DNA from: Paramecium sonneborni
Taxonomy: Eukaryota; Ciliophora; Oligohymenophorea; Peniculida; Parameciidae
Length of the DNA: 64,000 nucleotides
Direction of reading: 5' to 3'
Assembly: GCA_905182985.1 (NCBI GenBank)
Contig: CAJJDN010000025.1
Coordinates: 69,483-133,482, forward strand
Shown here: positions 25,396 through 37,819 of the stretch, piece by piece
Numbering within the stretch: position 1 is the first letter of the stretch
Layout of the letters: each line of letters opens with the position of its first letter
Program-made: the position numbers and the translations under genes
The notes under the pieces: generated by a model
What the model was told of the DNA's origin: nothing
Database searches by the model: none
Seen by the model: the letters and a program-made list of their open reading frames with translations, nothing else

Positions 25396-26750
25396 TCAAT
25401 CCCTATCTAAATCATCATCGGCAGTCGGATCAAACTTTAATTAAATAACTTATTTACAATTTTAGCATTTTCATTATTTACTACATGAGATATCAAACTT
25501 TATCCAGCCTTCTTTTTTTATTCATATGAGGTTTAAAATTCTGGAAAATGATATAACAATATTTCCTCATAAAGTAGATCTAAATTATAATTTATAAAAT
25601 ATACCTTTAATTTATTCTCTGGTCATTTCGTACTTTTCAAATTCGAATTCTAATTGATTAACAAGCTAAGCACTTGGTTCATCTGCTTCAAAATGTAATT
25701 GAGCTAAATAAGGATGTTCTAAAGCTTGTTACACTGTAATTCTTTATCTATAATCAAATGTTAACAATTTCCTTAATAAATCCAAAGCTTCATGAATAAT
25801 TGTATATTATTACCATTTTTAGAAGCATTTTTAAATAACTATTCTAATGGAATTCCTTATTTAGGTCCTGTTTCTTTTATAACTTTTCTCAAATTATTTT
25901 AAACTTTTTCATCTTAAAATGATTAAATATAAGCTTCGTTTGGTGTTCCCAATAATTCAAATATTAATTTAACTTATCTTTTTGCTTAATTAATTTTATT
26001 ATAGAAATACTTGAATCTCCTCTTAAGAATGGTTTTCTTAATAATAATTCTGCTAAAATACATCCAACTGACCACATATCAACTGCTGGAGTATAATTCT
26101 TAAAACTCACTAACAATTCTGGTGCTCTATACCATCTAGTTTCAACATAATATGTCATTATATTTGCATTATTTGAAGATGATGGATCTGCCATTGCTCT
26201 ACCTAATCCAAAATCGCATATTTTTAAATCACAATTTCTATTTAATAATAAATTTCTTGGTTTCTAATTAACATTATAAAATATTAATACCAAATCTCTA
26301 TGTAATATTCCTGCTGTGTGTAAATATTTCAATCCTCTTAAAATTTAATATAAGAATAATTAAATATGTTCATCTGTTAATACTTAATCACTTTTGATTA
26401 CTTAAGCTAGATCTGTTTCTAATAATTCAGTAACCATATAAACATCTTCAAATTCTTCTCTTGATTTTGGAAGAAGCAATGTTTTTAATTCAACAATCTA
26501 AATCACTTTCATCATTATACATTCTCATGTTTCATCAACCTAAGAATTTTTAATTCCCTAAGTGTTCTTTTAGCATACAATCTATGTTCAAATGCTCTTT
26601 CAATTTTCTTTATAGCAACCTGTCTGTCTTTTTCAACCTTTGCATTTTTATCATCAGCTTAAATAACACATCCATAAGCACCGCTTCCAACTTTATAAAA
26701 TCAATTTATTTTTTACTAATTTCAACTGGTGAATAATTGTCTTCTAACAT
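25396..26750 (-). CDS. MAP kinase-like protein kinase, 392 aa
   Basis: Seven introns (23-27 nt: 26691-26716, 26498-26520, 26264-26290, 25985-26010, 25788-25813, 25580-25604 and 25435-25457) give 392 codons. Kinase landmarks in order are the glycine loop IGSGAYGCV, catalytic lysine [28 protein letters not shown] and [10 protein letters not shown], then the [13 protein letters not shown] helix. The activation lip reads [11 protein letters not shown], so the TxY dual-phosphorylation site of MAP kinases is T-Y-Y rather than T-E-Y. All catalytic residues are present, so it should be active. The MAPK subgroup cannot be decided by eye. A short acidic tail ([10 protein letters not shown]) ends the protein. 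Confidence 0.9.
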
Positions 26751-27518
26751 AAATGTATGCTCTTAAAGTTAAAATTTTTTCACTTTTTGTGATTTATTCT
26801 AATATTTTGCATAAAGTTAAATAATTTTTTATGGCAACTTGAACTCCTACTACATTTATATGAATATAAAATATTATTATTTAATTAAATTTAATAGTAA
26901 TTATCACCCAACTTTATTTGACAATTAAACTTAGATATAATAAAATTGAAACCTTAAATACATATTAAAAGAAGGAATATTTTTAAATAAATTCATAAAT
27001 CAAATACTTTCTTCTAATTTCAATCATAATAAATTATAATATTATTTAGATCTTAACTATAAAAAATTTGTTGAATAACATATTTCGATTTATTTTTTAT
27101 TATTGGATAATATATTTGATACAAAGAATTTGATAATATAAATACATATTAAAAATACATCAAATTTACCTTTTGATTATAAATAACACCAAAATATTAT
27201 TTCTTAGTTAAATAAAAGTTTCTATGTTAGAAAATAAGAAAAATGGTTGATGTAATTTGATATTAAGATTACCTAGAAATTATAAATTCAAAATAATATT
27301 TTAAACATAAAATTTATTAGCTAAAAGAATTAAGTCGTTTAAAAATACTTCTTGATAGTTATTTTAATAGAAAATTCTATTTTGATTACATTAACTTTAC
27401 TTTAGGTTCAGTTCTCTAAACCAAATGAATGAAAGATGATGCAATACCTTGAAGAATTGATTTTGAAGGATTTTTTTAATTTTTTGTATATCTGTCAATA
27501 AAATTTATCTAAAAAACA
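26751..27518. other. Intergenic stretch with no supported gene
   Basis: About 770 bp between the divergent MAP kinase and OSCA-like channel genes. It is very AT-rich. A short coding-like patch near 27420-27480 is closed by TGA codons. I see no RNA gene or repeat. It presumably carries both promoters. Confidence 0.5.
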
Positions 27519-30500
27519 ATGAATTAATAGCAGAAAACTCATGCAAATAAATAAGTTGATTATCATGGCTAAGGTATACATGGTTAAGATAATTAATCTA
27601 AAGTAAAAGATTTTAATACTATTTTAGTAATAAGAACAATCTTAAGCGGAAATTTAAAAGCAATCACACGTAAACCAATATTTTAATAATAAAGTCTTCT
27701 CAACATTAACATTAGCATAATGACTAGTCTGGCAACTAACATTTGAATAATGATCATCATAATGAGATTCATCATTCAAGTGATGATCACCATGGGACTC
27801 ATTATAATCCTTTATAAATGCCATGTAATTGGGATATAGCAAGAAAACATGCATTATCAAGACGTACTGCTAAAGAAAAAAAGAAAGACCCTCTAAAAAC
27901 ACTATCAAGTAGATTAGGATCATGAATAATATAGTTGAAACATGTCCTTGTTGTGGATTTGAAGTAGATAGAGAAGATATACCTTTTTGTTCAGATCCCA
28001 TGGCTTTATCTTTCTTAGGATCAGGCTTTGCGTTATTTTATAACTATTTGAAATATTGCATCATTATACTCTTTATTTAACTCTTAGTTAAGTAAATACA
28101 TAATTTATACACTAATTTCAATGGTTCATATTGTAGTCATATAAAAAGAGAAAAGATGGAGGGACATATAATTGAAGAACCATATTGTCCAGACAGTATT
28201 TTCTTACGATTATCTTTGGCTAACAAGCTTGAGTAATTTAAATACTTAAAATATAGTAATCGAGAAGCCCTTGAAATGATGTAGCTTTTAAACTTTATCA
28301 GTATTTTTATAATCATGTTTTTACTAATTTATTTTAGAAAAAGCTAAAGATAAATTGATACTACAATTGATGAAGAATAATTGACTCCTGCAGATTATAC
28401 TATATGTGTAAAGAATATTCCAACAGGATTAAGTGTAGACTATAAATATGAACTAAAAAATTTATTTGAAAATTATTCTGTTTTAGATTCAACTAAAACA
28501 ATTATTGTAAGAAAAGTTGTTTTAGTTTATGATATAGAAGAGATAATTGAATTAGAAAAACAATTAGATTAATTAATATAATAAAAAAAAGATGCGATTA
28601 AAAAATGTAATTTTAATTTTCATCATGAAAATGTATAAAAAATTGAAAAAGAAATTGAACATTTAGAGCATTAAATCCATATGATTGAAGAGGATTATGA
28701 AACTCATAATACTAATTTTTCAGGAATGGCTTTCGTGTCTTTTGATGATGAATCTATGAAACAATTAGTTTTATAAGATAATCCTCATACTTAATGGGAA
28801 AGAATGAGATCACATATAAATCGAGGATAATTAAGAAGTCTATCAAATTAAGATTTATAATGGCAAGGATAGAAACTATTTTTAGAATAAGCTCCTGAAC
28901 CAAATGATGTTGATTGGGAATTTATTCATATTACTACAAGTGAAAAGATATTAAAAAGAATAAGAGCTTGGGTATATTACATTTTATTTGAAAGTGCTGC
29001 ATTTTTTATTATATATTTGATTTCTCATAGATTAGCTTTGTTAGGTGATGAAGCTCATGAGGAAGAATTAAAAGGAAAATTAGATTATGAGACTAAAAGA
29101 AAAATAAATATATTGTCATTCACTATATCAATGATTATAGTTTTGTTTAATAAATTTGGAGTTGCTAAAATAGTTCATTATATTGTAGATGATGAAAAAA
29201 TATCAAATAAAACAAAATTTTAAATCTCTTTCGTTTATAAATATGCATTAGCATTATTTTTGAATGCAGCAATAATTAGTTTTTTGGTTGATATAGTTAT
29301 TTTAAAAAATGTGAAAGGAGCTGGTGGATTTATATAAAATGAAAGTTAAATATTTGTATTAAATGCAATTTTCCCTCCTTTTATTTGGTGTGTAGATCCA
29401 TGGAGTTTTTGTAAGAATATTTGGAGAAAATACATCATGTCAAAAGGAGACAGAGCATTACTAACATAATAAGAAGCCAATAAATTAATGGAAGAACCAG
29501 ACTATCTTTCTGCAAAAAGATATTCAGATGTAATGAAAACAATGTGGTTTACATTTATGTATGGTACTGCAATACCTTTAGGCACTTTATTCAGTGCATT
29601 TGGAATTCTTATATACTATTTCGTTGATTATTATAACATTCTCAGAAGAAGAACTGTTAAAGAATCTATAAGTATACAACTTTCTACAGGTATTATGCAA
29701 TTAAGTAATTTATTAGAAATGATTGAAATGTTAGAATATATTATTGCTTGGTGTGCTTTTGGAGAAATGACAATGACTTATACTTTTTTTAAAGAAGTTA
29801 GTAAAATTGATATCCTACTTATCGTTATGGCAATATTATATTAATAATTGCCTATGGAAGATATATCTGAATATCTCTTTCCTGTAGAGAATAATGAAGA
29901 AGTATCATTTTTNTACTTAATGGGAAAGAATGAGATCACATATAAATCGAGGATAATTAAGAAGTCTATCAAATTAAGATTTATAATGGCAAGGATAGAA
30001 ACTATTTTTAGAATAAGCTCCTGAACCAAATGATGTTGATTGGGAATTTATTCATATTACTACAAGTGAAAAGATATTAAAAAGAATAAGAGCTTGGGTA
30101 TATTACATTTTATTTGAAAGTGCTGCATTTTTTATTATATATTTGATTTCTCATAGATTAGCTTTGTTAGGTGATGAAGCTCATGAGGAAGAATTAAAAG
30201 GAAAATTAGATTATGAGACTAAAAGAAAAATAAATATATTGTCATTCACTATATCAATGATTATAGTTTTGTTTAATAAATTTGGAGTTGCTAAAATAGT
30301 TCATTATATTGTAGATGATGAAAAAATATCAAATAAAACAAAATTTTAAATCTCTTTCGTTTATAAATATGCATTAGCATTATTTTTGAATGCAGCAATA
30401 ATTAGTTTTTTGGTTGATATAGTTATTTTAAAAAATGTGAAAGGAGCTGGTGGATTTATATAAAATGAAAGTTAAATATTTGTATTAAATGCAATTTTCC

Positions 30501-31236
30501 CTCCTTTTATTTGGTGTGTAGATCCATGGAGTTTTTGTAAGAATATTTGGAGAAAATACATCATGTCAAAAGGAGACAGAGCATTACTAACATAATAAGA
30601 AGCCAATAAATTAATGGAAGAACCAGACTATCTTTCTGCAAAAAGATATTCAGATGTAATGAAAACAATGTGGTTTACATTTATGTATGGTACTGCAATA
30701 CCTTTAGGCACTTTATTCAGTGCATTTGGAATTCTTATATACTATTTCGTTGATTATTATAACATTCTCAGAAGAAGAACTGTTAAAGAATCTATAAGTA
30801 TACAACTTTCTACAGGTATTATGCAATTAAGTAATTTATTAGAAATGATTGAAATGTTAGAATATATTATTGCTTGGTGTGCTTTTGGAGAAATGACAAT
30901 GACTTATACTTTTTTTAAAGAAGTTAGTAAAATTGATATCCTACTTATCGTTATGGCAATATTATATTAATAATTGCCTATGGAAGATATATCTGAATAT
31001 CTCTTTCCTGTAGAGAATAATGAAGAAGTATCATTTTTGTTATCTAGATAAAACCATATGCAGAAGGAAGTGCAAACTTTGATACTGATTATGATAGAGA
31101 AAATCCTGTTACTAGACATAAAGCTTTAAATGAATGGAATTAGAGAATTTAAAATACTATCTCAAAAAATAAAAAAATATTAGCCTAATAAGATGAGTTT
31201 GGCTATGCTGCTGATGGTCATTTTGGTCGTAGATGA
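27519..31236 (+). CDS. OSCA/TMEM63 (CSC1-type) mechanosensitive cation channel, split by a duplication around an N
   Basis: Multipass channel of the OSCA/TMEM63 family, opened by membrane tension in plants and animals. The protein has an N-terminal His/Asn/Gln-rich region, a Cys-rich CPCCGFEVD, an RRM-like cytosolic domain (DYTICVKNIPTGL ... GMAFVSFDD) and the family signature QAPEPNDVDWEF. A run of transmembrane segments follows, including FESAAFFIIYLISH, LNAAIISFLVDIVI and MWFTFMYGTAIPLGTLF. Introns are 27603-27627, 27694-27715 (GTC start), 27864-27883 and a final 20-nt one (31028-31047). Nucleotides 28788-29912 are repeated exactly at 29914-31038. Skipping one copy gives 834 codons, a normal family length; as printed the frame is broken. 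Confidence 0.8.
28788..29912 (+). repeat. First copy of exact 1,125-bp duplication
   Basis: This segment of the channel gene recurs at a fixed offset of 1,126 bases, with no mismatch in any stretch I compared, including both start-to-stop reading frames inside it. It ends immediately before the single N at 29913. Confidence 0.9.
29913..29913. other. Ambiguous base N at the duplication junction
   Basis: The only N in the window. It sits exactly between the two copies of the 1,125-bp repeat, inside the final intron of the channel gene in copy one. This is the mark of a contig join rather than of biology. Confidence 0.9.
29914..31038 (+). repeat. Second copy of exact 1,125-bp duplication
   Basis: Identical to 28788-29912 as far as read. 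The following base is G (31039) where the first copy is followed by N. Only this copy continues into the last exon of the channel gene, so this is the copy joined correctly on its 3' side. Confidence 0.9.
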
Positions 31237-31291
31237 ATAATATTAAGAAATATTAACAATTTATTTTATTTAATTCAATATATTTTTTAAC

Positions 31292-33013
31292 ATGACTGAA
31301 TTTTAACAAATGGAAATTGAAGTATTTTTTGAGTATTTCATAGTCGTACATTTTAAATTTCAAAGTGAGACATACAGATATTTTAAAATAAAAACTGTAA
31401 AAGTTACATGAGGAAGAATCTGCTGATTAATTGTAACCATTTTATTAAACTTTTCTTAAAAACTGTAGAGACTATTTACATCAAAAATTAGTAATAAATT
31501 AGATTAATTTTTAGAAATAAACTATTAAAAAAGTTTTAGATGAAGATCTTTTAGAGCTTTTAAAAGTAAATATATTTTTGGCAGAATTATCTTATTCAAT
31601 TTGTAAAGAAGTACCAGAGCTTAAATCTTATCCACTTAGTAAAATTTATAATTAATTTAAGCATTTAGTGAAGACATTTATGAATGTTTATCTCTTTAAG
31701 AACTTTAAGATTATTTTAATAATTTATATAGTTAGATATCCACAATCTCAAAATTTTAAGATGAAAATAAATATGTATTATTAAGAATATGTAATTCTAT
31801 GTTAAAAAGACTTTCAACAACACATGACACTTTTTTAAGAGGATAAGTATAAATATTCTTGACCTAAATATTTTCAACAATTCATCCTTCTTTAAGAAAG
31901 AAACCAGTTAATATTAGAGACAGAGGATTTGATGAAGAATCAATAAAAGTTAATTCTTCTTTACCATACACTTTTTATAAAAATTTTTGGACTTTACAAA
32001 AATATCTAAATAATTCTGAATTAATATTTAGAAGTAAAGTAGAATTTGATGATATTGGAGAAGAAGCTGGTTAAGTTGTACAAGGAGCAAATGAACCACA
32101 AAGAACAAAAAATCTTTTAGCGGTAATAAAAGTAATAATGAGAGCTTTACAATATTTTAAAGAAAATCTTATAGAACCTGAAATAATAACAGTTAAAAGA
32201 TTTCCTAAATTCTTAACTAAATATTCTTTATTCAAAAATTAACTAAATGATCCTTATTTTAGAAAATTATTTTTAAATTAAGTTTTATTGTTTATTTTTG
32301 TAGCTGAACTTGAAAATCAAGAAGTATTGAAATCCTGTTAATATTTTAGAAATAATTTATATAAAATTTGAAAATTGAAGTTTAAAAATAATTAGATGAA
32401 TTAGGAGATAAATTAGGAGAAAAAGTTCAACATTTAATTGATACAGAAAGAACATGGGTATTCTATTCTTATATCAAAGCGACTTTGGGTAACAGAAAAG
32501 TAATGTTTTGATGATGGATATGAAAAACTTAGTATTAAAGCATCAGAAAAAGCTAAAAAAAAAAGATAAGAAATTTAAAAAAGAATTTATGATGATCTAA
32601 AATTTAAATAAACAGATGCTTTTTAATAAATTCTACAAGAATAAGGAAAACCTTATAAAATAGAAACTAATCCTATTGAACCTGGATTAAATTATTATTT
32701 AAATGAAGTGTTTTATTAATAAGATTAAAATAGAAAATTTTCAGATAATGAAAGATGTAAAAATCGAAAAGATTATGTATGGAAGTCAGTAAGAGTGATT
32801 TCTAAATTTCTTTTAAAAGAACTTAAAATTACAAATCTAATTACTTAAGATTTGAAACCTTTACCAAATTTAGAAGATATTGTAGAAAATTTAAAAAATG
32901 CAGGAAATGAAATGATAGCTGAAAGATTATCATAATCTAATAATAATAATAATAGCATTCCTGTTACAATTAAACCTGTTCACATAAATTAATAATTACC
33001 TAACTAGAAGTGA
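31292..33013 (+). CDS. THOC1: THO complex subunit 1 (THOC1/HPR1), 542 aa
   Basis: THOC1 is part of the nuclear THO/TREX complex that couples transcription to mRNP assembly and export. Recognisable landmarks are LRICNSMLKRLSTTHDTF, GQVQIFLTQIF, FYKNFWTLQKYLNN, RFPKFLTKYSLF and ERTWRLWVTEKQC (the family's W..W...C element), then a C-terminal DYVWKSVRVISKFLL. Introns at 31322-31343, 31639-31661, 32324-32349 and 32458-32479 (22-26 nt) restore the frame, and the total is exactly 542 codons plus TGA. The protein is a little shorter than human THOC1 (657 aa), mainly at the C-terminus, where no death domain is obvious. It starts 55 bp after the channel gene. Confidence 0.85.
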
Positions 33014-33067
33014 AGTATAATTTTTTAAAAATATATAATTAATTATTTTTATTTAATATTCAAATAA

Positions 33068-33977
33068 ATGGAACAAATTTTTAAGACTGATTATAATTTT
33101 CCTGGTAATATAATTGATTTGACTGATTCTCAGTAGGAACATGAAGAGGATTCATTTTAAAACAAACCGCTTGATGGACTTACAGAAAGGATTTTAAGAA
33201 AACGAAACAATAATACTTTTCATAAATCTCTATATGTACAATTAATCTAAGATCCTATATATTAAAGCTGCATTTAAAATGAATTCTTGTTTATCAAACA
33301 TCTTGAATCATTAGGAATTACAGACATATATGATTATTTGAGATATTGCAATAAACATGGTCTTCTTATCGAAGATGAAGCATATAAAAGTATTATTATT
33401 TTTTATATCTATTAAAGGAAATAATCTTAAACCACCATAATAAAAATATAATATACATTAATGTAGAATTATACATTAGAAAAACACAGATTTCAAAAAT
33501 ATTTAACAAATTTTGAGTGGTATGAAATAACTTAAAAAGACAATGAAACTTGAATAAAAATGCAAAAAGAATCTAAATATAGAGTTTTATTCAACTAATA
33601 ATGATACAAACAATATTGTTATACATTAAACTAAATAACATCGATATATTGCGCCAAATATTATTAATAAAATGCTTTATGAAGTAGAACCTTTAGATTA
33701 AAATATTGATGAAAACTTAATTTAGTATTGTTGGAAATAATATAAAAGGTTTTATATTAAATGTAGAACAGAGTATGATGCTCTAGTTAATGGATATGAA
33801 AATGAGTCAGAAAATGAATTTAATGAAACTCATCAAATTGATTATGATTAAATATCCCATGATTCTTTGGCTCCCTACTTTAAAGTTCCTCCTTACAAAA
33901 GAAAACCTTAATATAGATCAATGAATTTGTCTTACTAAATATAACATTTGAAAATTATTTAGTTATCTGTTATTTGA
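33068..33977 (+). CDS. Protein of unknown function, 293 aa
   Basis: Starts MEQIFKTDYNFPGNIIDL, with one 28-nt intron at 33390-33417, and ends at TGA with a whole number of codons. The N-terminal third has HLESLGITDIYDYLRYCNKH, which looks like a helical bundle. The middle is lysine-rich and the C-terminal part has an acidic patch followed by FKVPPYKRKPQYRSM. No membrane segment, signal peptide or catalytic motif is seen and I do not recognise the family. It follows THOC1 by 54 bp on the same strand. Confidence 0.65.
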
Positions 33978-35168
33978 ACTTAATTTTCATTTAATTGTTA
34001 ATAGAATCTCAATTATAATTAATATTTATTATTATATTTTTTAAAAACAAATAATTAAAGGAGAAGCCTAGCTATTTCTATTTATTTGTATGAGTTTTAT
34101 TTTAAATATTAGGATTTTCATTCATCAAAGCAATATTATTTCAATACTTAGGTTCCATAATATTAATTCTATAATAAATAAATAAACTTTATCACATTTC
34201 AACTATTTGAAAAAAATATTCTTCTTTTTGTAATTTTGGGATTTTATAAAAGGTGAATTTTCAATACTTTTTTTAAAAGTAATATTCATATGATTCTTAT
34301 TAGAATTTTAGATTTTGCATTATTTTCAAACATTATCATTTTTAATGATCATGTCAATAAATTTGCCATGACGAACTAGAATATTTTTAATTATCTAATG
34401 CATGTATAAATATTGAATAATTTAGTAAAAAAAAAGAACGAAGAAAATAAGGAATTTTCTTTAATTAAAATATTTATTTTCTAACCTCAGAAAATTATTG
34501 CCTCAATAAAATATTGTAAATAACAAAACAATATTTTATAATAACCTTTTATTTCAGTTCATATAATATTTATTAAATGAAAATATATTAAAATCAATAA
34601 ATAATTCTTCTTTATAAATAAATTTATTTCTTAATTTTTTAGTATTACTATCAAAAATCCTAATTAAAGCCTTAAGGAAATTCGACTCAGATTTATAAAT
34701 TTATATTATATCAACTATTACAAATTTCTAATAAATCCCACTAAATATAATTTTTAGATTTATTAATAAAATTAAAAGAGTGATTATTTGAATCTGATAA
34801 TTAATTATTTATTAATACTATGGGCTATAATCTTAAAAAATACTATTGATCGTACTCAATATTAAAACTATTTTGCTTAAGCTTATCGCTTTTTAATTTG
34901 ATATTGAAATTAAAAATAAATATAGATTATTTATTTTACATGAATAATATAGATTATTTATTTTTACATAAAATTAAGTATTATCTTCTTAATAAAAATG
35001 ATAGCAAAATTAAAAAACTAATTATTTGTTTATTCTTACCAGTATTCTAGAATAGGTTGATTAAATAAAATTTTTATTTGCATTTAATATTAATCCAAGA
35101 AGTGAACATAATTTATTTTATGTTTAAAATCCTATATTTAATCATTTTATAATTTTGTTATTTAAAAC
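33978..35168. other. Long AT-rich intergenic region without a recognisable gene
   Basis: About 1.2 kb of sequence dominated by A and T with many short runs. Neither strand shows an open frame with coding character under the ciliate code, and I see no tRNA-like or snRNA-like element. It may be a decayed gene too old to recognise. Confidence 0.45.
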
Positions 35169-36798
35169 ATGGGATTATGCAGTGGTAAGACTAATTCTAC
35201 TAAAAATAATAAATCATAAGGTTAGAATGATGTAAATAAAAAACTTATATTCTAGAAATTTTAAAATAATGGTCTAAAGCAATAGGCTTCACCAGATTGT
35301 CACTTTTAAAGAAGTAATAGATTTGGAAATTTATCCTAACCAAATAGCGCTTAACATCAATTGACAGTGATTTTAGAAACTTATTAAATGCAAAGAGAAA
35401 AGCTTATTACATCTCCTAGAAGTATAAGATCACACTAAACACTACTAATAAGTAAAAGAAATGCTGAAATGAATAAATTATAGGAAAGTGATTTTATACC
35501 TTCTGAAGAATTGAATAAAGATGAAAAATGTATTTATAAATACTTTGTTAATAAATTTACTGGAAGAATTTATTATACTAGTTCTTCTGATTTAAGTGAA
35601 GACAACGTTCAATATAACAATATTAGATTAAATAAAGCTGCACTTGTAAATAATTATTTAAGTTTAGACTCATCCTCATATAATACAGATTTTAGAAATA
35701 GAAAATGAAGATTAATAGTAAAAAGATAAGTTATATTTTGAATATTGTTCTTAAGAAAGTTTATAGGATTATGTTGAAAAGCATTAAGATTTAAATTTGG
35801 AATAAATCTCAATTATCGCATCTTAAATTATTTCAGTTGTAGGTCATTTACATTCTAAATAATTATATCATAATAATTTAGATATGCAATCATTTCAATT
35901 TTATGTGAATCCTAAATATCATTATTTGAAATTAATAAATATAAATGGATTATTTCAATTTAAGAAAAAAGAACATAGTAGCACAAATTTTGATATCGTA
36001 GATAGAAATAAATCACCAGAATTAGATATATGGTAGATAGGTTTGATAATTTTTTAGATGATTGCAAAGTTAAATGCTGCAAAAATTAATAATTATAAGG
36101 ATTTAGATAATGAAATGTGGCTAGAGACAATAAAATCTAATTTAAAACTTCCATCAAATATAATTGGAATCAATTTAAGATCTTTAGTTTTGGCAATGTT
36201 ATAGTTAGCTCCTTAATAAAGAATTAAAATTGAATAAATAAAGGAAAATAAATTTATTTAATTGGGAAATTAAGAATTTATTAAACTACATAGAGTAAAA
36301 TTAATACCATAAAATGTTCATAAAAAAATTAATTATTTACAAAAATGCTTTACCTTTTATATGATTGAATCTATGGTTCCTCAATAATTTCTTATAATGA
36401 AAAAACTTTATGACATATTAGATAAAAATGAAGATAACAATTTAAATTTAATAAGTCTATGTAAATTAGTACAAGAATTATTTGAAGATTAAAATGCAGC
36501 ATCTGATTATTAATAATTGATAGAATCTAACCAATAAGTTAGTTTTCAAGATTTTTTAGTAATGAATATCAATTTGAGTAGAGTTTTAACGATTGAAAAT
36601 TTAAGAAAAGGATTCTAAATATTATCAAATAAAAGCTAGTATATTAGTAAAAAAAGCATAATAAAAATTATGTAAACAGATTAATAATCTTTAAATAAAG
36701 AATTTGAAAAGCATTGTTTAAAATGGAGGGTAATTATAATTTAATTATATTAGTTTACTTATGATCATTTTATAAATTTTATGGAAAAAATTAAATGA
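35169..36798 (+). CDS. CDPK-like pseudokinase with N-terminal acylation motif, 527 aa
   Basis: Begins MGLCSGKTN: Gly2 and Cys4 form a typical myristoylation/palmitoylation signal. The middle keeps kinase shape (THPHIIQILEIE, YFEYCSQESLQDYV, ASQIISVVGHLHSKQLYH, PELDIWQIGLIIFQMI), but the catalytic residues are gone. The HRD region reads LYHNNLDMQSF, DFG is replaced by ININGLF, and no beta-3 lysine is apparent. The C-terminal half resembles CDPK EF-hand lobes (LDKNEDNNLNLISL) with position 12 of the loop not Glu. Introns are 35646-35667 (22 nt, needed to form the HPHI segment) and 36730-36753 (24 nt, could also be read through). Probably membrane-attached and non-catalytic. Confidence 0.75.
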
Positions 36799-36878
36799 AA
36801 AACTTGATAATGAATATTAGTACTAAATTCAATAACTTAAAATTTATTTACAATTTACAAGAGTATAAATAAATTACA

Positions 36879-37748
36879 TCACTCTGTACTTTTCTCAGTT
36901 AAATGAGCATAACTTGTTGTTAGGCCAGTACTAAGAAAATATGGAGCTTCTTCACAATTAGCTGAATTTAAAAATTCAAAAAATGTTTTTCTGTTTTTCT
37001 CTGCCAAGTTAGGCACTTTCATTTCCTCTAAAATATTATCTAATTCTAATTTAAATATATTAATCTAAGATAATATTTGATTGAATTTTTACTGTTGTAT
37101 AATCATTACTTAAAAAATTAATTTATTTAAGGTTCGTTTATGGATTTTAACTTATATAATTTATGATACATCTAATTAAACATTCCGCATTGTACTATTT
37201 TGGAATAGTGAAATTTAAGGCATTTTATTCAGTAAAAGTGATTTCAGACAAAATGTTTTCTTCTGCGATTTACAAACTTTAAATAAATGTCATAGATACC
37301 ATTTTTCATAAGTTGAATACACTTTTTATAAATCTTTAATTTCGGAATACATCGGTAATTTAGCATGAAGTAGGAATAAATTTTATCTTTCTGTTAAAAT
37401 AACATCTCCTATATGCACTAGTTTTGATAAAAAGCATACTTGCTCTAATCTCATCCCTTTATTTCTTCTTAATATTCTGATCTCTAAGATATCATTTTAA
37501 ATAAAATACTGTTTAACAATTAAAGAATCTGCAGGTTCATATGAACAATTCACTACTATATAGAAATGTATTACCTATATTTAATCCGCTGACAAATATA
37601 TCTCCTTATAAGATTGAGCATGTAGTTTAATTGAACTATCTACTAAAAGTAAGATTAGATTCTCTTAGAGGCAATTAAGATTTTGATTTTTTGGTACAGG
37701 AGCTTAAAGCATCTATTAAAATATAAAATAAATGGTACCATTCCCCAT
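36879..37748 (-). CDS. Acylated-looking protein of unknown function, 257 aa
   Basis: The favoured model starts MGNDALSSCTKKSKSQL, a myristoylation/palmitoylation-type N-terminus, using introns of 26 nt (37720-37745) and 19 nt near the start. Reading straight through is also possible, because the two introns together are a multiple of three. Two more introns (23 and 28 nt) are required further down. The C-terminal part reads LELDNILEEMKVPNLAEKN and FLSTGLTTSYAHLTEK. Cysteine and lysine residues are common but no domain is recognised. It ends 80 bp from the convergent pseudokinase gene. Confidence 0.55.
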
Positions 37749-37819
37749 TACAAATATATTAATAATTATTATTAGTTATGTATTGAAATCATTATAATGA
37801 ACAAAATATTAAAAATAAA

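Noticed and set aside
27654..27860. Minus-strand His/Tyr-rich open frame
   Set aside because: Antisense shadow of the His-rich exon of the OSCA-like channel, which splices in frame on the plus strand.
28788..31038. Real tandem gene duplication
   Set aside because: Copies are identical, the junction is a single N, and the copy boundary falls mid-exon; a contig-join artefact explains it better.
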